From Sulfuricurvum sp. (GTDB taxonomy: Bacteria > Campylobacterota > Campylobacteria > Campylobacterales > Sulfurimonadaceae): DNA of 41,520 nucleotides. Below the pieces are notes generated by a model. The model was not told the origin of the DNA. It saw only the letters and a program-made list of their open reading frames with translations, and made no database searches. This document shows, piece after piece, positions 34,016 to 41,520 of the stretch (position 1 is the first letter of the stretch; the number at the start of each line of letters is the position of its first letter). The stretch lies in the NCBI RefSeq assembly GCF_028688295.1, contig NZ_JAQTYM010000016.1:1-41520 (forward strand). The letters run 5' to 3'. The translations under genes were made by a program, and so were the position numbers.

Positions 34016-36211
34016 TTAGATTGCGCCAATAATGGTGTTCAATGTTGCACTTGGACGCATAGCAGCTGTTGCTTTCACTGTGTCCGGATGGAAGTAACCG
34101 CCGATATCTTGAGGTTTTCCTTCTACTGCTAGAAGTTCTTCCATGATTTTAGCTTCATTTTCAGACAACGCTTTAGCCACGTTAGCAAATTTTGATGCAA
34201 GTTCTGCATCCACAGTTTGCTCAGCCAACGCTTTTGCCCAGTATTGAGCCAAGAAGAAATGACTTGCTTTGTTATCCGGCTCACCCGCTTTACGTGATGG
34301 TTCTTTGTTATTATCCAAATACGCCGCGTTTGCTTCATCGAGAGCCGCTGTAAGAGCGCTCAATTTGTTATCTTTTTTCGTTTTATTGATGTGACGTAGT
34401 GACTCAGCAAGAGCCAAGAATTCACCCAATGAATCCCAACGAAGGTGACCCTCGTTTACGAATTGCTCAACGTGTTTCGGAGCCGATCCGCCCGCACCTG
34501 TTTCAAACAATCCACCACCTGCAAGAAGAGGAACAATAGAGAGCATTTTAGCCGACGTTCCAAGCTCAAGGATTGGGAACAAGTCAGTCAAATAGTCACG
34601 AAGAACGTTACCTGTTGCTGAAATGGTGTTTTGCCCTGCACGTACACGTTTCAAAGAGAACGCCATCGCTTTTTCAGGAGCCAAAATGTGGTACTCAATT
34701 CCATTTTTGTTGAACTCAGGAAGGTACGCGTTCACTTTTTTGATGATTTCAGCATCGTGCGCACGGTTTTCATCTAACCAGAACACAACCGGAACGTTTT
34801 CGATCTCTGCACGCTCAACCGCAAGACGTACCCAGTCTTTGATCGGGATATCTTTCGCTCTCGACATACGCCAGATATCACCTTTCTCAACATTGAAAGT
34901 CATCAACACGCCGCTATCATCAGATACACTTACAACGCCGTCTTCTGCAATTTCAAATGTTGTCGGGTGTGAGCCGTACTCTTCCGCTTTTTGAGCCATC
35001 AAACCGACGTTTGATACTGAACCCATAGTCGTAACGTCGAATTGTCCGTTTTTCTTACAATCTTCAATACACTCTGAGTACATGGTTGCGTAACAACGAT
35101 CCGGGATTGTTACGATACATTGTTGTACTTTCCCTGCCGGATCCCACATTTTACCGCCATCACGTACCACAACCGGTAGTGATGCATCGATGATCACGTC
35201 GTTAGATGCGTGTAAGTTCGTGATCCCTTTATCAGAATCAACCATTGCCATAGCCGGTTGAGTCGGGTAAACCGCCATGATAGCCGCTTCGATCTCCGCT
35301 TTTTTATCAGCGGGGAGTTTTGCCAATTTTTTGTATAGATCACCAAGACCGAGGTTCGGGTTAACACCGATCTCTTTGAAATCAGCTCCGTATTTTTCAA
35401 ATACATCTTTAAAGAAGACAGATACCGCATGACCGAACATGATCGGATCGGATACTTTCATCATCGTTGCTTTGAGGTGGATAGACCAAAGGATGTTTTT
35501 CTCTTTCGCTTCTGCAATCGCATCAGCATAAAATGAACGTAACGCTTTTGCACTCAAGAAGGTACCATCGAGTACTTCACTATCAACCGCATTGATCTCT
35601 TTAAGAGTTTTGCCGTTCAAAGAAATAACAACTTTGCCATCCCCTACTTTAGTGATTGATTGCTCATTCGCGTAGAAATCACCGCTGTTCATGTGGGCAA
35701 CGCGAGTTTTTGAATCCGCATCCCACGCACGTAGTTTGTGTGGGTTTTTCTTTGCAAAGTTTTTAACCGCAACCGCCGCACGACGATCTGAGTTACCCTC
35801 ACGAAGAACCGGATTAACCGCTGAACCAAGACATGTAGCATAACGTGCAAAAATCTCTTTTTCTTCATCTGTTTTAGGCTCTTCCGGATACGACGGAAGA
35901 TCGTAACCTTGAGTTTGAAGCTCTTCAATACACGCTTTAAGCTGTGGAATTGAAGCAGAGATATTTGGAAGTTTGATGATATTACCATCGGGTTGCGTAG
36001 CAATAACACCTAACTGAGCAAGATTATCAGGGATGCGTTGCGCATCACTCATGCGTTCTGGGAATGTAGCGATAACGCGACCTGCAAGTGAAATATCACT
36101 TGTAACAACTTCTACGCCTGCGGCTTGTGTGAATGCATTTACGATTGGAAGTAGCGAATATGTCGCTAGTGCCGGTGCTTCGTCAATTACTGACCAAATG
36201 ATTTTTGCCAT
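34016..36211 (-). CDS. icd: Isocitrate dehydrogenase (NADP), monomeric type
   Basis: A 731-residue monomeric isocitrate dehydrogenase (IDH-II family), unrelated in length to the usual 410-residue dimeric enzyme. The start [20 protein letters not shown] and the segments [20 protein letters not shown] (isocitrate site) and [20 protein letters not shown] are diagnostic. It converts isocitrate and 2-oxoglutarate with NADP(H); in reductive-TCA organisms it carboxylates 2-oxoglutarate. It is transcribed singly, with a TATGAT -10 at 36244-36249, a GGAG site before the ATG and the terminator at 33982-34008. Confidence 0.96.
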   Translation of the reverse strand: MAKIIWSVIDEAPALATYSLLPIVNAFTQAAGVEVVTSDISLAGRVIATFPERMSDAQRIPDNLAQLGVIATQPDGNIIKLPNISASIPQLKACIEELQTQGYDLPSYPEEPKTDEEKEIFARYATCLGSAVNPVLREGNSDRRAAVAVKNFAKKNPHKLRAWDADSKTRVAHMNSGDFYANEQSITKVGDGKVVISLNGKTLKEINAVDSEVLDGTFLSAKALRSFYADAIAEAKEKNILWSIHLKATMMKVSDPIMFGHAVSVFFKDVFEKYGADFKEIGVNPNLGLGDLYKKLAKLPADKKAEIEAAIMAVYPTQPAMAMVDSDKGITNLHASNDVIIDASLPVVVRDGGKMWDPAGKVQQCIVTIPDRCYATMYSECIEDCKKNGQFDVTTMGSVSNVGLMAQKAEEYGSHPTTFEIAEDGVVSVSDDSGVLMTFNVEKGDIWRMSRAKDIPIKDWVRLAVERAEIENVPVVFWLDENRAHDAEIIKKVNAYLPEFNKNGIEYHILAPEKAMAFSLKRVRAGQNTISATGNVLRDYLTDLFPILELGTSAKMLSIVPLLAGGGLFETGAGGSAPKHVEQFVNEGHLRWDSLGEFLALAESLRHINKTKKDNKLSALTAALDEANAAYLDNNKEPSRKAGEPDNKASHFFLAQYWAKALAEQTVDAELASKFANVAKALSENEAKIMEELLAVEGKPQDIGGYFHPDTVKATAAMRPSATLNTIIGAI

Positions 36212-36243
36212 CAGGTTCTCCTGTCATTTTTTTTTATACAAAC

Positions 36244-36249
36244 ATCATA
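36244..36249 (-). promoter_or_regulatory. -10 element of the icd promoter
   Basis: TATGAT on the minus strand, 32 bases before the icd ATG, with no clear -35. This is the only good candidate in the 101-base spacer. Confidence 0.45.
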
Positions 36250-36312
36250 ACACTTACCGAGAGATTTTTTCTATTTGAGTGTCTATTAGCGTTAATAAGT
36301 TGATAAAATGTT

Positions 36313-37278
36313 TCATTTTGTAGCATTTACTATGTTTTTACGGTGTGTAGAAAAGTAACTACTATAAATATGCTCACCGTTCTTTCCACGAACGAAATAA
36401 AGATAATCCGTCCTTGCAGGATAGAGTGCCGCATGTATCGCATCTTTAGATACGTTACAAACGGGATAGAGAGGCAAACCTTTGTTTTTATACGTATTAT
36501 AGGGAGTTTTGTCTGTTCTAATTCGTCGTGCCGTCACTTTTTGGTGAGAATATTCTCCATAATTCAAAGTCCCATCCATCTGCAAACGCATGTTCGACTT
36601 GATTCGATTGTCTATGACAGAACTGACATACGGCATATCTGCGAGTGAAGCTGCTTCTTTTTGTATAACAGATGCTTTTGTTACAATTTGTAACCATTTA
36701 TCTTTGTCATACGATTGTTTATACTCATCTGCCCATCTTCTCATTTTTTTCTCAGACTCATTCAAAAGATGTACGATCAATTTCTCTTCACTAATTTCAT
36801 TTGGGATGCTATACGTGTCCGGGACAAAACTCCCCTCTTTAAAAGTGGCATATTTTTCATAGCTATTTTGCAGAACTTTCATATCAAGCGAAAGTTCCTC
36901 ACTAAGTTGCCGTAAAAAAACAATCGTTGTCTCACCAGGAATTAAGGTAATTTGTCGTGTTGCCGCTTTTGCGGTTGTTAATTGATTGAGAAATTTAATC
37001 CTCGACATTTTTTCCTCTTTAATGTCAATCCATCCTTGTTGAGGCTGACCTAGAAGTCGTAAAATAAAAGCATCAAATTGGTAAACATTTACCCCTTCAT
37101 CTTGGAGGTGTGCTATACTTTTAAAGACAGATCCTTGTGGAATATAGACAATTTTAGGTGATGTGACGGTTGAAAACAGGTAGGTCATGAAAGAGACAAT
37201 CATTACTACAATCATCCCTAAAACCCATAGATATCTTCTTTTAGGTTTGCTATTTACTTTTTTTCTTGTTTTTTTCAC
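36313..37278 (-). CDS. mltG: Endolytic transglycosylase MltG
   Basis: MltG cleaves nascent peptidoglycan glycan strands in the membrane, setting their length. Residues 14-36 (YLWVLGMIVVMIVSFMTYLF) are the membrane anchor after a very basic N-terminus. The YceG domain shows ASVIQKEAASLADMPYVSSV with the catalytic glutamate, and DGTLNYG and TPYNTYKNKGLPLYPVCNVS near the C-terminus. The predicted GTG start at 37278 gives 321 residues; it has no good ribosome site, and the internal ATG at 37215 would remove the basic tail. The 5' end overlaps the divergent AsmA-like gene by 92 bases (29 with the later start). Confidence 0.9.
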   Translation of the reverse strand: MKKTRKKVNSKPKRRYLWVLGMIVVMIVSFMTYLFSTVTSPKIVYIPQGSVFKSIAHLQDEGVNVYQFDAFILRLLGQPQQGWIDIKEEKMSRIKFLNQLTTAKAATRQITLIPGETTIVFLRQLSEELSLDMKVLQNSYEKYATFKEGSFVPDTYSIPNEISEEKLIVHLLNESEKKMRRWADEYKQSYDKDKWLQIVTKASVIQKEAASLADMPYVSSVIDNRIKSNMRLQMDGTLNYGEYSHQKVTARRIRTDKTPYNTYKNKGLPLYPVCNVSKDAIHAALYPARTDYLYFVRGKNGEHIYSSYFSTHRKNIVNATK

Positions 37279-40200
37279 GTTTGTCGCTTTGCTTGAAGGT
37301 ATTAAAATCGATCGATTGAGCTATCAAGGGCTCATAATCGAGAAATTATATCTCAAATGGGAAAATTCACTCCTTATCAATGCATCAAAAATTGATCTCA
37401 CCGCTTTAAAACATGAAAAATATCCTCTAACACTAGAGCCTCTCGGCAAACTACCTCAAGTTATACGTTATACAAAAGAATGGGTAAAAGAGATAAAGGT
37501 TGATACCGTAGTGTACGATCACTTAAATTTTTCACTTCATTATCGTGAAAATTTACCGGGCGTAATTACACTGTATGACAAAAATGTCTCGTATACTGCT
37601 TTCTTTAATATTGATGAAAAACTATTTAAGCTAAATGCTTCGCAATGGAGTATTAAAGGAGCTTTAGTGGATGCAAAGCTCTCAATTGAGCTCATAGAAC
37701 AACAGCTATACGCTGATATATCAATGCAATTTCCTAAAATACCAACGCTGCATCTCAAAGCTCGTGGTGATACCACTCAATTACGTTTTACGGCAAATTT
37801 TGACAATAATCTAACAACCATAAAACCAATTATCGATTTTTTCGAGGTCGATGCCAAGATACAGCCATGGATTATCCAATACGCAAAAGCTTCATCATTT
37901 ACACTTCACCATTTATCGGGTATGTTTCATTATGATAAACCTGAAGAAATTATCACCTCATTACGTGCAGACGCTTATGTAAAAAACGGTGAATATACCT
38001 TTGCAGAAGGGTTTGAGCCTATCTATTCTCCACATATTAAGTTGAAATTTATCAATGGGAAACTTTACATTCTCCCTCTAAAGGGGCATTTTTATAATCT
38101 GCCAACTGAAAAGAGCCGTCTAAGTATTGACTTTACAACTCCACAAAGTATGCTGGAGATACATCTTCTGAGTAAACGCGCTGTCTTAAACGAATCTATC
38201 TTAGAACTTTTGCATTTTTATGAGATTGATCTTCCGATCCAACAAACGTCAGGAATATGTGATATCGATCTTAATCTCTCTGTTAATCTCCATACCCATG
38301 AAACTAAAGCAAATGGTACTTTTCGTCCATCATCTATGGAAATTCTGCTTAGTTCCATTCCTCTATATTCAGATGGTGGAATTGTTAAACTGCACAACAC
38401 GCAGGTCACATTTGAGCAATTTACTGCCCATTACGGTGATGATATTGCACATGCTAGAGTGAGTGGTGAATATGATGCAACATCAAGAAAAGGTGCTGTC
38501 AATATCGAAGCTTTTGACATATCTCCTCTTTCAAACAAAACTCATTTACACCTATACAGTCCACTTCAACCTCTCCAATTAACGTACCTTATCTCACCAA
38601 AAGGTGATTCGCTAGTAGTAATGCCATCATTGTGGAATTTAATGGGAGAAAAGCTTACTATAGACGCCTTTCGAGCCCCCTTTGATTATCAAAAAGCAAC
38701 CAGTTCCTTCCACTCTGTCCCTTTTTCAATTTCCAATACTGTTCAAGGAAAAATTAGCGCTCTTTTAGACGGAACAAAAAAACATACAGATATGCAAATA
38801 GAACTTGATTCTTTTAAGCTCGGGGATATCCAACTCAGCCATTCACCTTTTAAGATTAATATTTATCACGATAGTAATCTTACAACTCTACGCAGCTATC
38901 AAAGTTCTGCATGGAGCATTAATCAACTTCCACTATTATTATCCCCTTTTAATGCTGTCATGCACAAAGAAACAATTACTTTTGATTCTATTGAAACGGT
39001 ATTAGATGATTTATTCAAAGGGAATTTTAGCGGTAAATTTTCGTTACGAACGATGCTGGGTTCAGTTGATATCAGTAATATTATTCCCATCAGTCCAAAA
39101 GTATCTCCACTTGTTGATACTCAAGAAAATATCAAACTTAAAGTTGATGCTTCTGGTCAAGAACTTATTTTAGATGCCAATACGCTAAAAACGCATTTTA
39201 CGACTATACCTAATGGTTGGAAAATAACACTGGATGATATTTCACTACTCACAAAGCGTTCTCCGCTATTACGTCAATATCACATTAATGATGGAAATTT
39301 AAATATTTATTACACACCGAAAAATTCGCGTTATAGCTTTGAGGGGCTGATTCGGTATCCGTATCATCTTATGATGATTAATTCTCTCCCCATCTCACAC
39401 TATCGCTTCAATGGCACTTATCAAGATGGTCATACACAAATACGCGTTAATAACCGCATCAATATTAATAAATATGAAGATCATATTCTTATAAAAGCAA
39501 AGAATATGGGGATAAATGTACCTCAATTATTTGCATTTTTGTCATCACAAAAACAAATACCTTCCTTGATACCCAACAAAGAAAATTCGTATCTTCCTAT
39601 TCGAATCTATGCAGATAACACCTATCTATTTTTGATGAAAGATCGAAAAATACTTGCTGATTCAATGCAAGCAACACTCAATAATGATGATTTAGATGCA
39701 TCGCTGCAACATAGAAGTGGGAATGCCGTCCTCAAAATACGCAATAATGATTTTTACATTAACGGGAAAGGATTTAATGATACATTTATGGAAGATCTTT
39801 TTGCCCTAAGCGATTTTAGCGGTGGTAATTTTTCATTTCAAGCTAAAGGCAAATCTGATGAATTCGAAGGAATTATGAGAGTTGAAAATACCATCTTAAA
39901 AGACTATAAGCTTCTTAACAATGTGTTAGCTTTCATCAATACTGTTCCATCATTAGCAACATTTTCACTTCCTAATTACAATACTCAAGGTTTACCAGTA
40001 GAAGAAGGATATGCACAGTTTAACTATAAAAATGGGATAGTAAACGTTCATAATTTCACCCTAAACTCACCGGAAATAAAAATATTAGGTGAAGGAAATT
40101 CTAATTTAAAAACCAAAACTCTCAATGGCTCACTTACCCTCAAGACAGACCTTGGGTCAGCGCTTGCAAAAGTCCCTATGGTTGGTTATATCCTCTTTGG

Positions 40201-40366
40201 TGACGATGGGTCAATATCAACAACAGTCTCGATTAGCGGAAATATTGAGAATCCAAAAATTGAAACAGCTATTGCAAAAGAAATTGTAACTGCCCCCTAT
40301 AATATGGTAAAACGCACATTAGTTTATCCATTTTTATGGATGATAGATGACAAAAAGAAAAAGTAA
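37187..40366 (+). CDS. AsmA/YhdP-like large envelope protein
   Basis: A 1059-residue protein with one N-terminal membrane helix (YLLLGLLFTFFLVFFTFVALL, about 16-36) and a long repetitive beta-rich periplasmic body with YxYLK-type strands. The C-terminal stretch (SGGNFSFQAKGKSDEFEGIM; LNNVLAFINTVPSLATFSLP; LGSALAKVPMVGYILFGDDG) matches AsmA-like/DUF3971 proteins of the YhdP/TamB group, which bridge inner and outer membranes for phospholipid transport. Its ribosome site is weak (AGGTAGG, two bases before ATG). It is divergent from mltG, with overlapping 5' ends, and the promoter must lie inside mltG. Confidence 0.85.
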   Translation: MKETIITTIIPKTHRYLLLGLLFTFFLVFFTFVALLEGIKIDRLSYQGLIIEKLYLKWENSLLINASKIDLTALKHEKYPLTLEPLGKLPQVIRYTKEWVKEIKVDTVVYDHLNFSLHYRENLPGVITLYDKNVSYTAFFNIDEKLFKLNASQWSIKGALVDAKLSIELIEQQLYADISMQFPKIPTLHLKARGDTTQLRFTANFDNNLTTIKPIIDFFEVDAKIQPWIIQYAKASSFTLHHLSGMFHYDKPEEIITSLRADAYVKNGEYTFAEGFEPIYSPHIKLKFINGKLYILPLKGHFYNLPTEKSRLSIDFTTPQSMLEIHLLSKRAVLNESILELLHFYEIDLPIQQTSGICDIDLNLSVNLHTHETKANGTFRPSSMEILLSSIPLYSDGGIVKLHNTQVTFEQFTAHYGDDIAHARVSGEYDATSRKGAVNIEAFDISPLSNKTHLHLYSPLQPLQLTYLISPKGDSLVVMPSLWNLMGEKLTIDAFRAPFDYQKATSSFHSVPFSISNTVQGKISALLDGTKKHTDMQIELDSFKLGDIQLSHSPFKINIYHDSNLTTLRSYQSSAWSINQLPLLLSPFNAVMHKETITFDSIETVLDDLFKGNFSGKFSLRTMLGSVDISNIIPISPKVSPLVDTQENIKLKVDASGQELILDANTLKTHFTTIPNGWKITLDDISLLTKRSPLLRQYHINDGNLNIYYTPKNSRYSFEGLIRYPYHLMMINSLPISHYRFNGTYQDGHTQIRVNNRININKYEDHILIKAKNMGINVPQLFAFLSSQKQIPSLIPNKENSYLPIRIYADNTYLFLMKDRKILADSMQATLNNDDLDASLQHRSGNAVLKIRNNDFYINGKGFNDTFMEDLFALSDFSGGNFSFQAKGKSDEFEGIMRVENTILKDYKLLNNVLAFINTVPSLATFSLPNYNTQGLPVEEGYAQFNYKNGIVNVHNFTLNSPEIKILGEGNSNLKTKTLNGSLTLKTDLGSALAKVPMVGYILFGDDGSISTTVSISGNIENPKIETAIAKEIVTAPYNMVKRTLVYPFLWMIDDKKKK

Positions 40367-40403
40367 CCTATTATAATGTCATCACAAAATACAAAGGATA
40401 AAA

Positions 40404-40634
40404 ATGAATTTAAAACAAGAATTGATTAATTTTGGATGTGGCGCTGAATTTATTGATATCGCTTTGGAATATGCCGCCGATTATAACCCAGAAAATGATT
40501 TAGAGCATTTCATTGAATACGTTGAAATGGAGTACGCTAAAATAGAAGAAGCTGAAGCTATAAAAGAAAGAGATAATGAAATTGTTGATGCATCAGGTCT
40601 TTTCGAAGAATTTGAAGACGATAAAAATCTTTAA
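40404..40634 (+). CDS. Small acidic protein, 76 residues
   Basis: The product MNLKQELINFGCGAEFIDIA... is strongly acidic and helical, with a C-terminal acidic tail (DASGLFEEFEDDKNL). I see no catalytic motif, membrane helix or signal. An AAAGGATAAAA sits before the ATG. It follows the AsmA-like gene by 37 bases and is probably co-transcribed. Its stop codon overlaps the stop of the convergent DTW gene (40631-40634). The helical start weakly suggests a UBA-like three-helix fold, but I would not rely on that. Confidence 0.65.
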   Translation: MNLKQELINFGCGAEFIDIALEYAADYNPENDLEHFIEYVEMEYAKIEEAEAIKERDNEIVDASGLFEEFEDDKNL

Positions 40635-41296
40635 AGAGCCTCTCTAGGGATAAAACGAACGGTATCGTTCGATCTTGATGCTGACATAATCTGATAGTTA
40701 ACCATAGCCATAAATGGATCTAAAAAATGTTCGATAGCATCCTCATCTATCAATTCTAATCCTTGAGCATTTAAAATTTCTAAAAGCGTTTGAGTCGATT
40801 CAATAGTAGATAGACAATACTCTTTTGGCTGCTCTTTTATTTGGAATTGTGATATTTTAGTATGGGTAAAACTAAGGCGTGGCAATTGCTGAAGATTACG
40901 ACTTAATCGGAGCATCTTTACTGAACACGGCCAAGTTGAATCAATTATGAAAATAATAATCTGCTTGTCATTAGTTTCAATCTTTTGTGTATTGATATTT
41001 ATACTGTTTTTTCCAGGGTAGAGGACAAAACAAAGATTATTCTCATTCTCTATCAGTGCATTGATCGCACTATGCTCACTAAAATCGACATCGATATAGA
41101 GTTCAGAATTATTCAAAGAGAGATGAGTTAAATGACCTGTCCCATTTTTTGTCTTTTTGAACTCTTTGGGATGCATTAAGATCACAAATTTGGTCGTTGT
41201 ATCGATTGATTTGACGTAGGAGCACATACAAGAGCTAATTGGACGATAGCATTTATAACATTTTGCACGTGTATCGATCATTGTTAGTTGTTTCAT
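40631..41296 (-). CDS. tRNA-uridine aminocarboxypropyltransferase (DTW domain)
   Basis: A 221-residue DTW-domain protein. The DTW motif appears as DSTWPCSVKM (about residue 118), and the N-terminal zinc-like cysteines as CYKCYRPISSCMCSY (13-27). HPKEFKKTKNGTGHLTHLSL is another conserved block. Family members such as E. coli TapT (YfiP) transfer the aminocarboxypropyl group of S-adenosylmethionine to U47 of tRNA to form acp3U. It is convergent with the 76-residue gene, sharing stop codon bases, and is transcribed in the same direction as the 5S gene 110 bases further right. Confidence 0.9.
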   Translation of the reverse strand: MKQLTMIDTRAKCYKCYRPISSCMCSYVKSIDTTTKFVILMHPKEFKKTKNGTGHLTHLSLNNSELYIDVDFSEHSAINALIENENNLCFVLYPGKNSININTQKIETNDKQIIIFIIDSTWPCSVKMLRLSRNLQQLPRLSFTHTKISQFQIKEQPKEYCLSTIESTQTLLEILNAQGLELIDEDAIEHFLDPFMAMVNYQIMSASRSNDTVRFIPREAL

Positions 41297-41410
41297 GCTA
41301 TAAAGTTGACCTTATTTTGAGAACTATTCAATAATAGGTTGGTAATGAGTGATTGAGTTAATAGGATTTATTTGAATGAGGTTTAAAAAGAAGAGAAGGA
41401 TAAATTCTGA

Positions 41411-41520
41411 AAGCCAGGCGGCGACCTACGTTTCCACACCTGAAAGATGCAGTATTATGAGCGATGAGGGTCTTAGCTTCCGGGTTCGGAATGGGACCGG
41501 GCGTTTCCCCCTCTCTATAG
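41411..41520 (-). rRNA. rrf: 5S ribosomal RNA, 5' end beyond the window
   Basis: The reverse complement reads GGAAACGCCCGGTCCCATTC, then CGAACCCGGAAGCTAAG, and ends GTCGCCGCCTGGCTT, the conserved core of bacterial 5S rRNA. About 110 of roughly 116-120 bases are inside the window. The 3' end near 41411 is judged from the terminal stem, whose other strand is off the edge. An rRNA operon (23S, 16S) is therefore expected to the right on the minus strand. The 114 bases between it and the DTW gene hold only a T-rich tract and no distinct hairpin. Confidence 0.93.

Overview
The window reads as chromosome from a Campylobacterota (epsilonproteobacterial) chemolithoautotroph, closest in flavour to Sulfuricurvum/Sulfurimonas. 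The grounds are gene content rather than any database match: an OorDABC-type 2-oxoglutarate:ferredoxin oxidoreductase, a monomeric NADP isocitrate dehydrogenase, a CiaD-like protein, NspC, a tandem flagellar rod-protein pair behind a sigma-54 promoter, densely overlapping genes, and AT-rich DNA whose promoters mostly show a good -10 but no clear -35.

Layout. 1-480: the 5' part of a CI-like HTH repressor gene running off the left edge, a divergent promoter region with TGTCA/TGACA palindromes, and a 27-codon small ORF. 482-5814 (all minus): a tiny membrane protein, trmL, purU, a CiaD-like protein, a small TPR-like protein, leuB, leuD, then flgG and a FlgF/FlgG2-type gene. 5959-8507 (plus): rpoD translationally coupled to an unrecognised PAS-like protein. 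8482-10667 (minus): hemL, an AtpZ/AtpI-like protein and a membrane protein, with a REP-like hairpin behind hemL. 10770-16158 (plus): tgt-pdxJ-pdxA-PilZ protein-coiled-coil protein, the first four overlapping. 16161-20147: nspC (minus), then the AmmeMemoRadiSam A and B genes and a membrane diguanylate cyclase with a haem-type sensor domain (plus).

20148-25440 looks accessory: a decayed lipoprotein pseudogene, a Phd/VapC-type toxin-antitoxin pair with a palindrome over its promoter, a 1174-residue UPF1-like SF1 helicase with a long coiled-coil insertion, and a DUF4160/DUF2442 pair of toxin-antitoxin-like architecture. It ends at the RNase P RNA gene rnpB.

26262-36211 (minus) is a central-carbon block in transcription order icd (own terminator), mdh, fumC, sucC, sucD, a small HMA-domain metal-binding protein, oorD, oorA, oorB, oorC. 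Together they interconvert malate, fumarate, succinate, succinyl-CoA, 2-oxoglutarate and isocitrate, as expected for reductive TCA carbon fixation, though direction cannot be read from DNA. 36313-41296 holds mltG and an AsmA/YhdP-like gene whose divergent 5' ends overlap, a small acidic protein and a DTW-domain tRNA modification enzyme. The right edge cuts into a 5S rRNA gene on the minus strand, so an rRNA operon lies beyond the window.

I see no CRISPR array, transposase or tRNA gene. The best candidates for something undescribed are the helicase/toxin-antitoxin-like island, the HMA protein inside the TCA operon, the repressor/27-residue ORF module, and the rpoD-coupled protein.
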